Assembly: GCF_001047135.2 (NCBI RefSeq)
Contig: NZ_DF968080.1
Coordinates: 124,001 to 188,000, forward strand
Source of the DNA: Fructobacillus tropaeoli
Lineage (GTDB): Bacteria; Bacillota; Bacilli; Lactobacillales; Lactobacillaceae
Length of the DNA stretch: 64,000 nt
Reading direction: 5' to 3'
The notes under the pieces are model-generated. The model was not told the origin of the DNA, did not search any database, and worked only from the letters and a program-made list of their open reading frames with translations. The translations under genes and the position numbers were made by a program. The first letter of the stretch is position 1; each line of letters opens with the position of its first letter. Of the stretch, positions 1 through 9,696 are shown piece by piece.

Positions 1-718
1 CGAGTTCGTTTTGGAATTGGCCGACCTCACCAAAAACATTGGAGAAGGAATGGACGGTGGTCCCGTGATGGACCGTTGCCCGGTTAATCTCTTGAATAAT
101 GTTTTGGCGCAGGTTGGCCACCTCTTCCGCCGATAAATGGTCCGTTAAGGTCTCCGGGTGGACCTTGGTCTGCCAAAGCACCTCATCCGTATAGATATTA
201 CCAAGGCCAGCTACGTTAGACTGATCAAGCAAAAATGGCTTAATTTTCCGGTGGGACTTGGCTAAAATTGAGGTCAAATAGGTGATGTCCAAATCAGCTT
301 CGGTGGGTTCCGGCCCCATTTTCGCTAAACCAGAAACCTCTTGGTATTCTTTACCAGTTGGCACCAGCTGCATCCGACCGAAGCGGCGGGTATCGTTGTA
401 CATTAAATCGCGGTCGTCATCTAAAGTAAAGATAACCTCCGTGTGCTTATGCGGGGTCGCCCCCACAGGCTCAACCGAGTACTGGCCCTCCATCCGTAGG
501 TGGGAAACCAGGGTCTTTTGATTTGAAAGTCGGAAAAGCAAAAACTTGCCCCGCCGGTCAATTTGATCGATGGTTGCCCCAGCTAAATCCGTCTGAAAAT
601 CGGTTAAATCAGAAACGATTGCTTTTGGATAAGGAACAGCCACACTGTTAATTTTTGCCCCCTGTACCAGGGCGGTCAGCCCGCGGCGGACAGTTTCAAC
701 TTCAGGTAATTCTGGCAT
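1..718 (-). CDS. mutM: Formamidopyrimidine-DNA glycosylase (MutM/Fpg), C-terminus cut by window edge
   Basis: This is a base-excision repair glycosylase/AP lyase that removes 8-oxoguanine and other oxidised purines. The protein begins MPELPEVET, the hallmark Fpg N-terminus: after Met removal Pro2 is the catalytic nucleophile and Glu3 the acid. A conserved Lys lies in RRGKFLL near residue 57. The helix-two-turn-helix DNA-binding region (NVAGLGNIYTDEVL) is near residues 165-180. About 239 codons are present, and the C-terminal zinc finger lies beyond position 1. A G-rich ribosome-binding site (AAGGGGG) precedes the ATG. Identity is secure. Confidence 0.95.
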   Translation of the reverse strand, partial: MPELPEVETVRRGLTALVQGAKINSVAVPYPKAIVSDLTDFQTDLAGATIDQIDRRGKFLLFRLSNQKTLVSHLRMEGQYSVEPVGATPHKHTEVIFTLDDDRDLMYNDTRRFGRMQLVPTGKEYQEVSGLAKMGPEPTEADLDITYLTSILAKSHRKIKPFLLDQSNVAGLGNIYTDEVLWQTKVHPETLTDHLSAEEVANLRQNIIQEINRATVHHGTTVHSFSNVFGEVGQFQNEL

Positions 719-756
719 TTGGGTCAATAACCCCCTTCATATCAACGTTTTCAATA

Positions 757-803
757 TTTTGGCTTAGTTTTTGGCTAACTTTTTGGTTAACTTTTGGCCT
801 AAC
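757..803. repeat. Four tandem 11-12 bp repeats upstream of mutM
   Basis: Four consecutive imperfect copies of TTTTTGGCTAAC-type units lie at 757-767, 768-779, 780-791 and 792-803. They sit in the 305-bp gap between mutM and the helicase gene, on the promoter side of mutM. Function is unknown; an operator array or a small slippage-prone minisatellite are both possible. Confidence 0.7.
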
Positions 804-860
804 CTTGACGATTACTGGTTAAATCAACAAATTTCATTAATATTTTCAAGAAATATTATA

Positions 861-897
861 ACAAAAAATAGCCAGGCACGATTGCCCGACTATCTTT
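861..897 (-). terminator. Rho-independent terminator after the DEAD-box helicase gene
   Basis: Arms at 868-878 and 883-893 form an 11-bp stem that pairs fully only in minus-strand RNA, using two G-U pairs, with a CGAT/ATCG loop. A run of six T follows on the minus strand. The rest of the 719-1023 gap holds the tandem repeats (757-803) and a 7-bp inverted repeat at 977-993 without a T-run. Confidence 0.8.
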
Positions 898-1023
898 TGG
901 ATAATCTGTCAATAAGTTCATATTGTTTTCATTATAGCAAAGCGATAATGGCCAACGATTCGTCTTGCTGTCGTCAGCCAACTACCAGTTGGCCACACTT
1001 GAAAACACGGCAACCCGATTAAA

Positions 1024-2394
1024 TCACTTCGAATCCTGAGGTCGGCTAGCCCATTTTGGCTTTCCTTTATCCTTCTTCTTCCGTGCTTGGTGCTTTTTCT
1101 TGGCCTTAGCGGCTTCCTTGGAAGTCAATTCGCGTTTCTCTTCGGACTGCTTTTGACGGTTCTTCTTATCGGCCTTGCGGATTTTGCCATCCTGAGGGTT
1201 GGTGGCCCGCTTCTTTTCAGCACGTGGCTGCTTTTCTTCGTCCAAATCAGCACCATCATCTGTCACTGTCGCCATCGCCTTTTGCAACTTCTTAGCTTCC
1301 TGTTGCTTTTCATCAGCTGCAGCCCAGTCAAACTTTTCCAGGCTGATTTCCTCTGGCAAGTACTGCTTCAACTTGCGAATATCGTGGTCGTTACCAAGGT
1401 TCAGCACTTGGCCGGAAAGACCCGCGCGTCCTGTTCGACCAGTTCGGTGAAGGTAGGTCGTCAAGTTATTCGGAATTTGCGCGTTCACCACTAATGGCAA
1501 GCCCTGGATATCAAGACCACGGGCAGCCACATCGGTTGCCAGCAACAAGTCAAGCTTGCCCTTCTTAAACGATTGGAGGGCGTCGGCCCGCTTTAAGTGC
1601 GACTTCTCGTTGTTCCCAACGGACATAACGGAAGCATGTTCGTGGCGCAAGGCTGCTTGTGCAGCAACCAAGGCCCCGATGGTGTTAAAGAAGACCAGGG
1701 CTTGCTGGTGTCGACGAGCTAATTCAATCAAGACCTTGTGGTTTGCCTTGGCATCAACGTGCAAGTAGGTATGGTCAATCGTTTTTGGTGCCTGATTTTC
1801 CACGGAAACCGGCTTCACAGAGTGGCCAAAAAGTTCCTTGACCCAGGCCAAGTCGACACCGGAGGTAGCTGAAAAAAGATCCACCTGGTCAAGTGGAGGA
1901 AGCGCATTCGCTAAAGCATTTAAGTCTTCCTGATGTTCCTCGTTCAAGGTCGCATCGGCCTCATCGACAATTAACGTCTTCAGGTGCTTGGTTTTCAATG
2001 CCCCACCATCAATCATCGTTAAAATCCGGCCAAGAGTCCCGACCACGATAGCCGGCTTCTCCTTCTTCAACTTATCAGCCTGACGTTTCCCGTTGGCCCC
2101 ACCAATTAAGGCGGCAACTTTCACGCCAACCTCACTCGCATACGGGCGAATGACCTGGGCCAGCTGTGCCCCTAGTTCCTGTGACGGTGCTAAAATCAGA
2201 ACCTGACTCTGCTTGGCCGTCAAATCAATCCTAGACAACACTGGTAAAGCAAAAGCCAGCGTCTTCCCAGAACCAGTCGGTGCCAGGCCGAAGACGGATT
2301 CACCGGCGGTCATTCGGTCAAAAAGGGCCTTTTGAATTGGCGTTTCTTCTTGAAATTGTTCATGAAATAAATTGGCAAGTTCCGGTAAAATCAT
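1024..2394 (-). CDS. DEAD-box ATP-dependent RNA helicase
   Basis: This is a 456-residue RNA helicase, probably acting in ribosome assembly or mRNA turnover. The visible motifs are, in order: Q motif (ETPIQKALF, about 16-24), motif I APTGSGKT (about 38-45), motif II DEAD (about 145), motif III SAT (about 175), motif V DVAARGLDI and motif VI HRTGRTGRAG (about 320). From about residue 365 a long Lys/Arg-rich low-complexity tail (KKRATNPQ, KKKHQARKKKDK) probably binds RNA. It resembles the short CshC/YfmL-type DEAD proteins of Firmicutes, but the exact paralog cannot be assigned from sequence alone. It lies alone between its own terminator and the obgE terminator. Confidence 0.9.
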   Translation of the reverse strand: MILPELANLFHEQFQEETPIQKALFDRMTAGESVFGLAPTGSGKTLAFALPVLSRIDLTAKQSQVLILAPSQELGAQLAQVIRPYASEVGVKVAALIGGANGKRQADKLKKEKPAIVVGTLGRILTMIDGGALKTKHLKTLIVDEADATLNEEHQEDLNALANALPPLDQVDLFSATSGVDLAWVKELFGHSVKPVSVENQAPKTIDHTYLHVDAKANHKVLIELARRHQQALVFFNTIGALVAAQAALRHEHASVMSVGNNEKSHLKRADALQSFKKGKLDLLLATDVAARGLDIQGLPLVVNAQIPNNLTTYLHRTGRTGRAGLSGQVLNLGNDHDIRKLKQYLPEEISLEKFDWAAADEKQQEAKKLQKAMATVTDDGADLDEEKQPRAEKKRATNPQDGKIRKADKKNRQKQSEEKRELTSKEAAKAKKKHQARKKKDKGKPKWASRPQDSK

Positions 2395-2463
2395 TCTTTA
2401 TTTTCCTTATTTTTGGTGACTGTCTTTTTGACGGCAATCCGCCCGTTTTTAAAATTCACTTCT

Positions 2464-2469
2464 ATTATA
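2464..2469 (-). promoter_or_regulatory. Probable -10 element (TATAAT) for the helicase gene
   Basis: A perfect TATAAT on the minus strand lies about 70 nt upstream of the helicase start, immediately after the obgE terminator. No good -35 is visible at 16-18 nt, so this is a partial call. Confidence 0.4.
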
Positions 2470-2472
2470 ACA

Positions 2473-2508
2473 AAAGCCCGCCTTACGATTTTTGTAGGTG
2501 GGCTTTTT
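2473..2508. terminator. Hairpin between obgE and the helicase gene
   Basis: Arms AGCCCGCCT (2475-2483) and AGGTGGGCT (2496-2504) pair with one G-U on the plus strand, followed by TTTTT. On the minus strand the same stem has one A-C mismatch, followed by TTTTGTT. By position it most likely ends the obgE transcript. Confidence 0.6.
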
Positions 2509-2537
2509 CGACTGAAAGGTAGCCAATGGTTTTTGGC

Positions 2538-3854
2538 TTATTCAGAATATTCAAAGACAAAGTTTGTATTATTAATTCGAACGTCGTCGCCGTCTTCGGC
2601 ACCAGCTTCGCGCAACTTATCATCAACACCCATATGGCGGAGTTGACGGGCAAAGCGCATAATGGTTGCTTCACGTTGCATGTTCGTCATGGCAGCAAGC
2701 TTTTCGACTTCCGGTCCAGAAATCAACCAGCAAGAAAGTTCATCATCCCAATCAACGGAAATAACAGGCGTCTGCTTCTTGTACTGGTAAATTTTCTCTT
2801 CTGTTGTTTCTTCTTCTTGTTGGTAAGCCGTTGGTACTGGTGCTTGATCCAACAGGTCGGCTGTTTTACGCAAAAGCGCATCAACGCCATCATGAGTCAC
2901 AGCTGAAATCGAAACAATTTCAGGCGTTTTGGCCAAACCGGAATCTGCTTGCACCTGTTCCTGGAACTTCGCAAACAATTCCTCTGAATCTGGCATGTCC
3001 ATCTTAGTAGCAACCACGATTTGTGGTCGCTCCAAAATCGTTGGATCATATTCCTTCAATTCAGTCAAAATCTTCTTGTACTGAACATAAGGATCCTGTC
3101 CTTCAATGCCAGACATATCCACCAGGTGCAAGATAACGCGAGTCCGTTCAACGTGACGCAAGAACTGGAAACCTAATCCAACACCTTGAGAAGCCCCCTC
3201 AATCAATCCTGGCAAATCAGCCATGACAAAGTCACGGTTATCGCCCAAGCGAACCATTCCGATGTTCGGGTCAATCGTTGTAAAGTGGTAAGCCGCAATC
3301 TTTGGTTTTGCATTTGAAACCACTGACAACAATGTTGACTTTCCAGCAGATGGGAAACCAACCAAACCGACATCAGCCAAAACTCGCAGTTCCAACTTAA
3401 TTTGTCGTGTTTGACCTGGCTCACCGTTTTCAGATAATTCAGGAGCTGGGTTAGCTGGTGTGGCAAAACGAATGTTACCACGACCACCACGACCACCACG
3501 AGCAACCAGTAATGTCTGATCAGGGCGCACTAAATCACCCAATACCTCACCGGTATCAGCATCGGTCACGATGGTCCCTTGAGGAACTTTAATCACTCGG
3601 TCGTCTGCAGACGCACCGGTCATCCCCTTGGTCCCACCATTGCCACCAGACTGGGCCTTAAAGTGACGATTATAACGGAAATCCATCAAAGTTCGTAGTC
3701 CTTCATCCACCTTCAAGATGATGGAACCACCATGGCCACCGTCCCCACCAAAGGGACCACCCATGGCCACAAACTTTTCATGACGGAAGGAAACGATTCC
3801 ATCGCCACCCTTACCTGCTTTTAGCTCAACTTGTGCTTGATCAACAAATGCCAT
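2538..3854 (-). CDS. obgE: GTPase Obg/CgtA, ribosome assembly and stress control
   Basis: This is an essential ribosome-associated GTPase of 438 residues, a normal length. The N-terminal glycine-rich Obg fold covers residues 1-158 ([17 protein letters not shown]). The G domain follows, with G1 GFPSAGKST (about 166), switch region FTTIDPN, G3 DLPGLIEGA (about 213) and G4 ATKMD (about 282). The C-terminal OCT domain ends in an acidic tail ([10 protein letters not shown]). The start gives the canonical [14 protein letters not shown] opening. Its only good Shine-Dalgarno (AAAGGAG, 3878-3884) lies an unusual 23 nt upstream, with a small hairpin between. Confidence 0.97.
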   Translation of the reverse strand: MAFVDQAQVELKAGKGGDGIVSFRHEKFVAMGGPFGGDGGHGGSIILKVDEGLRTLMDFRYNRHFKAQSGGNGGTKGMTGASADDRVIKVPQGTIVTDADTGEVLGDLVRPDQTLLVARGGRGGRGNIRFATPANPAPELSENGEPGQTRQIKLELRVLADVGLVGFPSAGKSTLLSVVSNAKPKIAAYHFTTIDPNIGMVRLGDNRDFVMADLPGLIEGASQGVGLGFQFLRHVERTRVILHLVDMSGIEGQDPYVQYKKILTELKEYDPTILERPQIVVATKMDMPDSEELFAKFQEQVQADSGLAKTPEIVSISAVTHDGVDALLRKTADLLDQAPVPTAYQQEEETTEEKIYQYKKQTPVISVDWDDELSCWLISGPEVEKLAAMTNMQREATIMRFARQLRHMGVDDKLREAGAEDGDDVRINNTNFVFEYSE

Positions 3855-3864
3855 TTGTATTCGC

Positions 3865-3884
3865 GCGCAATGCGCTACTCCTTT
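3865..3884 (-). promoter_or_regulatory. obgE ribosome-binding site with intervening hairpin
   Basis: AAAGGAG on the minus strand (3878-3884) is separated from the obgE ATG by 23 nt. Between them GCGCA/TGCGC (3865-3869 and 3871-3875) can form a five-pair stem that would shorten the effective spacing to about 12 nt. Fold and function are inferred. Confidence 0.45.
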
Positions 3885-4001
3885 TTTAATCCAATGAATC
3901 TAGACAGTTAAGTGTATCACAGAAAGTTCTCTTTGCCTACACTTCTGCCCAGAAGACGCCAAATCAGGACAAAAATGACCTGATTTTTCACCATAGCAAA
4001 A

Positions 4002-4030
4002 ATTTTGACGTCACCTATCAATTGTGTCAA
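4002..4030 (-). promoter_or_regulatory. Probable promoter of obgE
   Basis: The minus strand carries a perfect -35 TTGACA (4025-4030), a 17-nt spacer and a -10 CAAAAT (4002-4007). It lies about 150 nt upstream of obgE, leaving a long 5' leader. That leader contains an inverted pair of the AAATCAG word (3961-3986). Confidence 0.5.
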
Positions 4031-4127
4031 CACTACCAATATACTGCAAACCAGGGGTAAAACGCCAATGATTGCCGGCAGCATATAAAACCATTCTAAC
4101 CTGACTGGCCAATTAAGCCGATTTTCC

Positions 4128-5921
4128 TTAAGGCTTTTGCTCCGACAGTGACCAGTGAACTAGCTGAGCAACCTTGGATGACAATCCCAAGGCTTCAAGC
4201 TCTTCGATGCTGGCCGCTTCAATCTTGGTGATCGAACCAAAGTTGGTCAACAGCTTCTGTCTCGTTTTCGGACCGACTCCCGCAATCGCATCCAGGCGCG
4301 AAGACAAGGATTTCTTCGACCGCGACTGACGGTGGAAAGTAATGGCAAAGCGGTGAACTTCATCTTGGATTCGCTGAACCAAGAAGAAGCCCTGAGACTG
4401 GTGGTCTAAGCGCACGACCTCTTCCGTCTTCCCGTTAATCAAGTCAGCAGTCTTGTGCTTATCGTTTTTAACCATGGCCGCAATTGGTACATCAAGGCCC
4501 AGCTCATCTTCCAAAACTTCCTTGGCCGCATGCAGCTGGATGATGCCCCCATCCATTAAAATCAGGTCCGGCATCTCAGCCCCTTCCTTCAACAGGCGGG
4601 AATAACGTCGCCGAATAACTTCTTGCGTTTCTAGCCACTCATCGGCATGATCGGTCGACTTAATCTTGTACTTCCGGTACATATCCTTGTTTGGCCGGCC
4701 ATCTTCAAAGACCACCATCGCCGACACAATTTCTTCCCCTTGGGTATGAGAATGATCGAAGGCTTCGATCCGGTGACCCATTGAAATTCCAAGGACATCA
4801 GTGATTTCCTTCATGGCCCCCGACGTCTTTTGCTCATTCAATTCCATCAGGCGGAACTTCTCATCCAGGGCAATCTTGGCGTTCTTTTCTGCCAAATCGA
4901 GCAGGTCCTTCTTTTCACCGCGGACGGGCGTGCGCACCGGAACGTCCAGGGCAGCGGCTAGAAGGTCATGGTCAACACCCTTTGGCACCAAAATTTCCTT
5001 TGGCTTTTGAATATTTTTTTGCAGGTAGAATTGCTGGATAAAGGTTGTAAATTCATCAATCCCATCACCAACAACGGCAAAGGTCTGTTTACTCTGGCGA
5101 ATCAAGCGGGCCTGCCGAACAAACATCACGGAAACCGTAATCCATCCCTTATCTAGGTAAAAGTTAAAGATATCGCGTGGCGTTGAATCATTCGACAATA
5201 TTCGCTGGCTTTCAACTGTTTCATCAATATACTTCAGTTGGTCACGTAAATCAGCTGCTCGCTCAAACTCCAAATTTTCAGCAGCCTGACCCATTTGCTT
5301 TTCAATTTGGCGTTTCACGACTTTGGTATCACCGGACAAAAAGCGCTTAATTCGGTCAACCTGAGCCGTATATTCCGCCTTGGGAACATCCCGAAAACAA
5401 GCACCCAAACACTGGCCCATCGAATAATAGAGGCAAGGACGACCTTGGCGACCCTTGCACCGCCTTAGTGGGTAATTCTTTTCCAAGAAATGGAGCGTTT
5501 CCTGGGCAGCATACACGTTAGGATAAGGACCAAAGTAAAAGGCACCATCCTTCTTAACCTCTGAAACCAAGGCCATTCGTGGATCAGTTTCGCGGGTAAT
5601 CTTGATGTATGGATAGCCTGTTCCATACTTCAAGCGAATGTTGTAATAGGGCTTATACTTCTTAATTAACTCATTTTCCAACAAGAAGGCTTCTTTATCG
5701 GAATTGGTCACGATAAAGTCAAAGTCAACAATATTGGCAACCAGTTCGGCCGTCTTGCCAGTATGGTCCTGCTTAAAATATGACCGCACCCGGTTCTTCA
5801 AGTTTTTGGCTTTACCAACATAAATAATTTTGCCCAAACGGTCCTTCATTTGATAAGAACCTGGTTCATCTGGTAAGAGGAGCAGTTTTTGTTCAAGGTG
5901 TTTTGAGATATTGGCTAACAT
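4128..5921 (-). CDS. uvrC: UvrABC system protein C (excinuclease subunit)
   Basis: UvrC is the nuclease that makes the 3' and 5' incisions in nucleotide excision repair. At 597 residues it is full length. An N-terminal GIY-YIG nuclease (PGSYQMKDRLGKIIYVGKAK, about 19-38) is followed by the cysteine patch, the UVR motif (about 200-235), the RNase H-like 5' nuclease domain (SHTQGEEIVSAMVVFEDG) and tandem helix-hairpin-helix motifs at the end (GVGPKTRQKLL). Only a weak GAGGG sits upstream of the ATG, and a TATAAT lies 6 nt before it. uvrA and uvrB are at the other end of the window. Confidence 0.97.
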   Translation of the reverse strand: MLANISKHLEQKLLLLPDEPGSYQMKDRLGKIIYVGKAKNLKNRVRSYFKQDHTGKTAELVANIVDFDFIVTNSDKEAFLLENELIKKYKPYYNIRLKYGTGYPYIKITRETDPRMALVSEVKKDGAFYFGPYPNVYAAQETLHFLEKNYPLRRCKGRQGRPCLYYSMGQCLGACFRDVPKAEYTAQVDRIKRFLSGDTKVVKRQIEKQMGQAAENLEFERAADLRDQLKYIDETVESQRILSNDSTPRDIFNFYLDKGWITVSVMFVRQARLIRQSKQTFAVVGDGIDEFTTFIQQFYLQKNIQKPKEILVPKGVDHDLLAAALDVPVRTPVRGEKKDLLDLAEKNAKIALDEKFRLMELNEQKTSGAMKEITDVLGISMGHRIEAFDHSHTQGEEIVSAMVVFEDGRPNKDMYRKYKIKSTDHADEWLETQEVIRRRYSRLLKEGAEMPDLILMDGGIIQLHAAKEVLEDELGLDVPIAAMVKNDKHKTADLINGKTEEVVRLDHQSQGFFLVQRIQDEVHRFAITFHRQSRSKKSLSSRLDAIAGVGPKTRQKLLTNFGSITKIEAASIEELEALGLSSKVAQLVHWSLSEQKP

Positions 5922-5954
5922 AACTTTATTATACCCTCACGACTTCTATGTACG

Positions 5955-5986
5955 AAAAGGCCGCCAAATAATATGGCGACCTTTTT
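5955..5986 (-). terminator. Terminator of pyrG
   Basis: The stem between 5955-5966 and 5974-5986 (GGTCGCCA with TGGCGGCC, one G-U in minus RNA) is followed by TTTT on the minus strand. It lies about 40 nt after the pyrG stop. Confidence 0.75.
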
Positions 5987-6027
5987 GTCTTCAAAACAAA
6001 GCATTCATTAAAAAATCAGCTTGGTGC

Positions 6028-7692
<1,665 letters not shown>

Positions 7693-7707
7693 TTAGCCAA
7701 AATTCAT

Positions 7708-7813
7708 TAAATAAAATAGAAAGGCTCCCAAGCAGTAGCTTGGGAGCAATAAAAGATTTTCACATTAAATGTGAGCCCTAATATATATTACAGACTGCCC
7801 CCCTGAATGTCAA
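7708..7813 (-). promoter_or_regulatory. pyrG promoter and CTP-responsive attenuator (reiterative-transcription type)
   Basis: The minus strand shows -35 TTGACA (7808-7813), a 17-nt spacer and -10 TAATAT (7785-7790). The predicted transcript begins GGGCTC (7778-7773). Downstream a perfect 10-bp hairpin (7724-7733 with 7738-7747, GCTCCCAAGC) is followed by a T-rich stretch. This matches the layout established for pyrG in Bacillus subtilis and Lactococcus lactis: when CTP is low, extra G residues are added at the 5' end and pair with the CUCCC arm, preventing termination. A small CACATT/AATGTG stem lies between. Operation here is inferred from that precedent. Confidence 0.85.
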
Positions 7814-7815
7814 CA

Positions 7816-7836
7816 CTAGATAAAATAATTATCTAG
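7816..7836. repeat. Perfect 8-bp inverted repeat beside the pyrG -35
   Basis: CTAGATAA (7816-7823) and TTATCTAG (7829-7836) flank a 5-nt centre, ending 2 bp from the pyrG -35. It may be an operator; no T-run supports a terminator. I see nothing else in 7840-7942. Confidence 0.6.
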
Positions 7837-7958
7837 ACCAAACAAATTCAGTATGAAAGGTGGGAGACAGCCAACCACTGACAACAATTATCTCGGTCAT
7901 CTCGGTTAAAATGCATCCAATTAAGCAACCAAGACGACCTTGTCAGCGAAGCTGATTT

Positions 7959-9338
7959 TTACTTAACTTCTTGCTGGTTACGGTGCGTCCAGAAGTACAA
8001 GAGCCCCATGAAAAACAAGAAACCAAAGCCGATGGCCAATGGTACCCGAGTCGTTGGGTTAATCACCATGAAGACCAAAGTAATTAATAGGAAGAAAATT
8101 GCAAAGTAGTTCGACCATGGTGACAAAGCCAACATGAATGGGTGGCCCTTCATCAGGTCTGGGTTTTCCTTGCGGAACTTAATTTGAGAAATCAAAATCA
8201 CAAACCATGGCACCATTCCTGGCAAGGTTGAAGCCGAGTAAACCAAGACAAAGATGTTCTCGGACCCCTTCCAGAAAAGTGGTAAGACGGCGTTTAAGAC
8301 GATTCCCAGCAAAATTCCAACAGACATGGCCATCACGGAAACGTCTGGCACGCGGTTCTTTGACAACTTCAAGAAGACTGGTGGCAATTCCTTTTGCTGT
8401 GCCAATGTGTATAACATCCGTGATGATGAGAACAGACCAGAATTCAATGCGGAGGCTGCAGCCGTCAACATCACGAAGTTGATGATTCCGGCAGCAGCCG
8501 TAATCCCAACTTTGGCGAACGTTTCAACGAACGGTGAGCCGACCGTGTCTAATTTATCCCAAGGATAAATCGTTACGATCACAAAGATTGCCCCAACGTA
8601 GAAAATCAGGATTCGCGCAACAATCGACTTAATCGACTTCACAATGGCTTCTTGTGGGTGGGCCGCTTCACCAGCCGTAATCCCGATGATTTCGATGGCT
8701 TGGTAAGAAGTGACCACGATTGACAAGGCAAACATGAAGCCCTTGAAGCCGTGAGCAAAGAATGGTCCGTGTGACCACAGGTTTGAGAAACCAATGGCAT
8801 GACCGTGATTACCAAAGCCAAAGAGAATCATCAACAATCCCAAGATAATCATAAAGACAATCGTCAAAACCTTAATGATTGAGAACCAGGCTTCCAATCG
8901 ACCGTAGGCCTTAACCGTTACCAAGTTTGTTAACGTCAACAGGATTAAGACAATCACACCCGTTACCCAGGTTGGCACACCTGGCCACCAGTAGTGCATG
9001 TAATCACCGACGGCGATTGTTTCCGAAATTCCAACCGTCAACCACTGGAAGACATTCGCCCACACAGTTAGGTAACCGGCAACCGGATGAATATACTTCG
9101 TTGCATAGTTGGCAAATGATCCAACGATTGGCTTCACGTAGAGCATCTCACCCAATGCCCGCATGACAATATATAAGACCAGCCCAGCCAATAGGTAGGC
9201 TAGCAAGACGGACGTTCCCGTCCACTTGATGGTCGATGATGACCCCAAGAAGAGTCCAACACCAATTGTGCCACCAAGGGCAATCATTTCCATCTGGAAC
9301 GATGACAATGACCGCTTTAATTCTTTTCCATTTTCCAT
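7959..9338 (-). CDS. Amino acid permease, APC superfamily (AAT type)
   Basis: This is a 459-residue integral membrane amino acid/proton symporter. The first helix carries the family signature IALGGTIGVGLFLGSS near residues 20-35, and about twelve hydrophobic segments follow. The start is ATG at 9338, chosen because AGGAG lies 6-7 nt upstream; an in-frame TTG nine codons earlier lacks such a site. It resembles the LysP/RocE/aromatic permease branch, but the substrate cannot be read from sequence. The upstream T-box shows that expression responds to an uncharged tRNA, so an essential amino acid is the likely cargo. Confidence 0.88.
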   Translation of the reverse strand: MENGKELKRSLSSFQMEMIALGGTIGVGLFLGSSSTIKWTGTSVLLAYLLAGLVLYIVMRALGEMLYVKPIVGSFANYATKYIHPVAGYLTVWANVFQWLTVGISETIAVGDYMHYWWPGVPTWVTGVIVLILLTLTNLVTVKAYGRLEAWFSIIKVLTIVFMIILGLLMILFGFGNHGHAIGFSNLWSHGPFFAHGFKGFMFALSIVVTSYQAIEIIGITAGEAAHPQEAIVKSIKSIVARILIFYVGAIFVIVTIYPWDKLDTVGSPFVETFAKVGITAAAGIINFVMLTAAASALNSGLFSSSRMLYTLAQQKELPPVFLKLSKNRVPDVSVMAMSVGILLGIVLNAVLPLFWKGSENIFVLVYSASTLPGMVPWFVILISQIKFRKENPDLMKGHPFMLALSPWSNYFAIFFLLITLVFMVINPTTRVPLAIGFGFLFFMGLLYFWTHRNQQEVK

Positions 9339-9367
9339 CTGTTTCTCCTCCACGCGGCTGGCCAAAC

Positions 9368-9606
9368 AAAAAAAACGTCCCTAGAAATCTCTAGGGACGC
9401 TTTGTTGCGTGGTACCACCCGTGTTTTGCCTAAGTAAAAAGACCTAGACAACACTCTTTTGCCAAGATAACGGCTGACAACCGGGCTTCATTTCACGCAT
9501 TACTCAAAGGCCACTACTGAGGGAGTTTTCACCGGCTTCGCCCGTCACTTTCACCAACCGTGACGTCTCTAGCAGACTTGTACCGATTACTCGTCCTCAT
9601 GAATGT
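9368..9606 (-). ncRNA. T-box riboswitch leader controlling the amino acid permease
   Basis: The minus-strand leader holds the canonical T-box core GGGTGGTACCACG (9408-9420). It is followed by a perfect 10-bp terminator stem (9376-9385 with 9390-9399) and eight T. Upstream, stem I shows the apical GGTTGGTGAAA loop, an AGTA element and a GTGAAAACTCC segment where the specifier codon should lie. The T-box residue after TGG is T, so the cognate tRNA should have discriminator A. Possible triplets in the specifier segment include AAA (Lys), ACT (Thr) and CTC (Leu); I could not decide. Confidence 0.93.
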
Positions 9607-9610
9607 GATA

Positions 9611-9639
9611 ATTGTAAGCGCATCTGAAAAAAATTGCAA
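9611..9639 (-). promoter_or_regulatory. Promoter of the T-box leader and permease
   Basis: -35 TTGCAA (9634-9639), a 17-nt spacer and -10 TACAAT (9611-9616) on the minus strand place the start of transcription just upstream of T-box stem I. Confidence 0.75.
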
Positions 9640-9696
9640 GTACTTTTATCAAAGACAATCGAACGGCAGCCGTTGGTACGCTGATTTTTCCAAATA

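Noticed and set aside
977-993. Perfect 7-bp inverted repeat after the helicase gene as terminator
   Set aside because: No T-run follows on either strand; a much better terminator lies at 868-893.
7943-7955. TCAGC-GAA-GCTGA followed by TTTTT as a plus-strand terminator
   Set aside because: The stem is only 5 bp, no plus-strand gene lies upstream, and the sequence is one copy of the abundant CTGATTT word.
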